Positions 63,576-64,000 of a DNA stretch of 64,000 nucleotides are shown here, piece after piece. This stretch comes from Symbiodinium natans (taxonomy: Eukaryota > Sar > Dinophyceae > Suessiales > Symbiodiniaceae), in assembly GCA_905221605.1 (NCBI GenBank), contig CAJNDS010002643.1, positions 56,001 through 120,000 of the forward strand. The letters run 5' to 3'. The position numbers and the translations under genes are program-made. Each line of letters starts with the position of its first letter. Position 1 is the first letter of the stretch. The notes under the pieces were generated by a model. The model saw only the letters and a program-made list of their open reading frames with translations, had not been told where the DNA came from and did not search any database.

Positions 63576-64000
63576 GACCCCAAACCCCACTTGCCATGCA
63601 AGCGTGTACCTGGACCAACGCCGTAACGCTAGAAGCTGCGCCCGTTACTCCCTCCCTGTTTCCGGTTTGGGTGTTGAGGGTTTAGGGTAGCCGTTTAACT
63701 ACGCCCTATACGCCCAAAACACCTCAGCACAGATTTTGAGGCGGTGGTTCAGAAAGTAGGGAAATCGTAGGACCCCAGGTGATATGTAGGGCTTATAAGG
63801 CGACTCTGGCTGTACGGGGTACGCGGCATGACTCTGTCCGTTGCAGCCCCAAGAGAGTCCGAACCTTGACCCGAAACCCTAAACCCCAAATCCCAAAACC
63901 CTAAACCCTAAACCCAAAAACCAAAACCCTGAACCCAAAATTCGAGCCTTACTCCGAAACTTCCGGAAAGTTTGGCCAAGTTACCAGGCCACCATAAAAA

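Larger units (their letters stand above)
1..64000. repeat. Interspersed plant-type telomeric repeats TTTAGGG/CCCTAAA throughout
   Basis: Short arrays in both orientations recur every few hundred bases over almost the whole window, absent mainly from 2.5-5.4, 10.4-13.8, 15.4-19.7 and about 40.4-42.5 kb. Arrays range from two units to about forty. Variants are TTGAGGG, TTCAGGG, TTTGGGG, TTTCGGG, TTTAGGGG and CTTAGGG. They lie inside introns of at least two recognisable genes, so they are interstitial, not a chromosome end. Confidence 0.97.

Noticed and set aside
1-64000. Window is a chromosome end or subtelomere
   Set aside because: Arrays occur in both orientations, are short, contain variants and lie inside introns of conserved genes; no terminal array at either edge.
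1-64000. Plant nuclear DNA, because TTTAGGG is the plant telomere repeat
   Set aside because: Exons of about 60 nt with GC and GA donors, introner-type elements, the FNIP-repeat gene and strict unidirectionality fit dinoflagellates far better.
1-64000. tRNA, rRNA, CRISPR arrays or spliced-leader RNA genes
   Set aside because: No cloverleaf, rRNA core, regularly spaced repeat/spacer array or match to the dinoflagellate spliced leader was noticed in reading both strands.

Overview
This window looks like nuclear DNA of a dinoflagellate (confidence about 0.85). Four things point there. All recognisable genes lie on the minus strand, as in unidirectional dinoflagellate gene arrays. Introns use GT, GC and GA donors with AG acceptors followed by G. 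There is an intronless gene of 22-residue FNIP/LRR-like repeats with a ubiquitin-like head, a type common in Symbiodiniaceae and relatives. Introner-like (intron-making) short inverted-repeat elements are present. The species cannot be named from the sequence.

Layout, read along the minus strand from high to low coordinates. From 63.4 to 52.2 kb lies an ammonium transporter (AMT/Mep family). Eighteen short exons join with consistent phase into a 397-residue C-terminal part ending in TAA; the first helix was not found. From 51.5 to 47.1 kb is an unidentified multi-exon gene ending in TAG. From about 46 to 39 kb there are further exon-like segments. From 38 to about 24 kb lies a TMEM184/LAZ1-type (DUF300, organic solute transporter alpha) membrane protein, with at least twelve exons that join well. 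From 23.8 to 20.7 kb there are more exon-like pieces. From 20 to 10.4 kb lies a gene-poor block of satellites, inverted composite repeats and a triplicated purine/pyrimidine-rich unit. From 10.2 to 5.8 kb is another unidentified multi-exon gene. From 5.0 to 2.7 kb is the single-exon FNIP-repeat gene. Exon-like pieces of a further gene lie below 1.4 kb.

The most striking property is what fills the introns: hundreds of plant-type telomeric repeats (TTTAGGG / CCCTAAA and variants) in short arrays of both orientations. They sit between and next to exons that average about 60 nt. In roughly a dozen of the 28 mapped introns the coding strand carries TTTAGGG just after the donor and CCCTAAA just before the acceptor, so the pre-mRNA could fold into a telomeric-repeat stem. 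At least eight families of short terminal-inverted-repeat elements sit in the same spaces. Two copies (8,431-8,676 and 62,784-62,968) are exactly introns. Each is bounded by a duplicated target containing AG|GT, and removing one target copy plus the element restores an open, family-consistent reading frame. Both carry a telomeric array inside. The working hypothesis is that these are introners that have captured, or are partly built of, telomeric repeats.

Limits: everything was read by eye without searches. Exon boundaries are inferred from conserved protein motifs, phase and AG acceptors. Genes called unidentified are supported only by open, coding-like segments in the expected repeat context.
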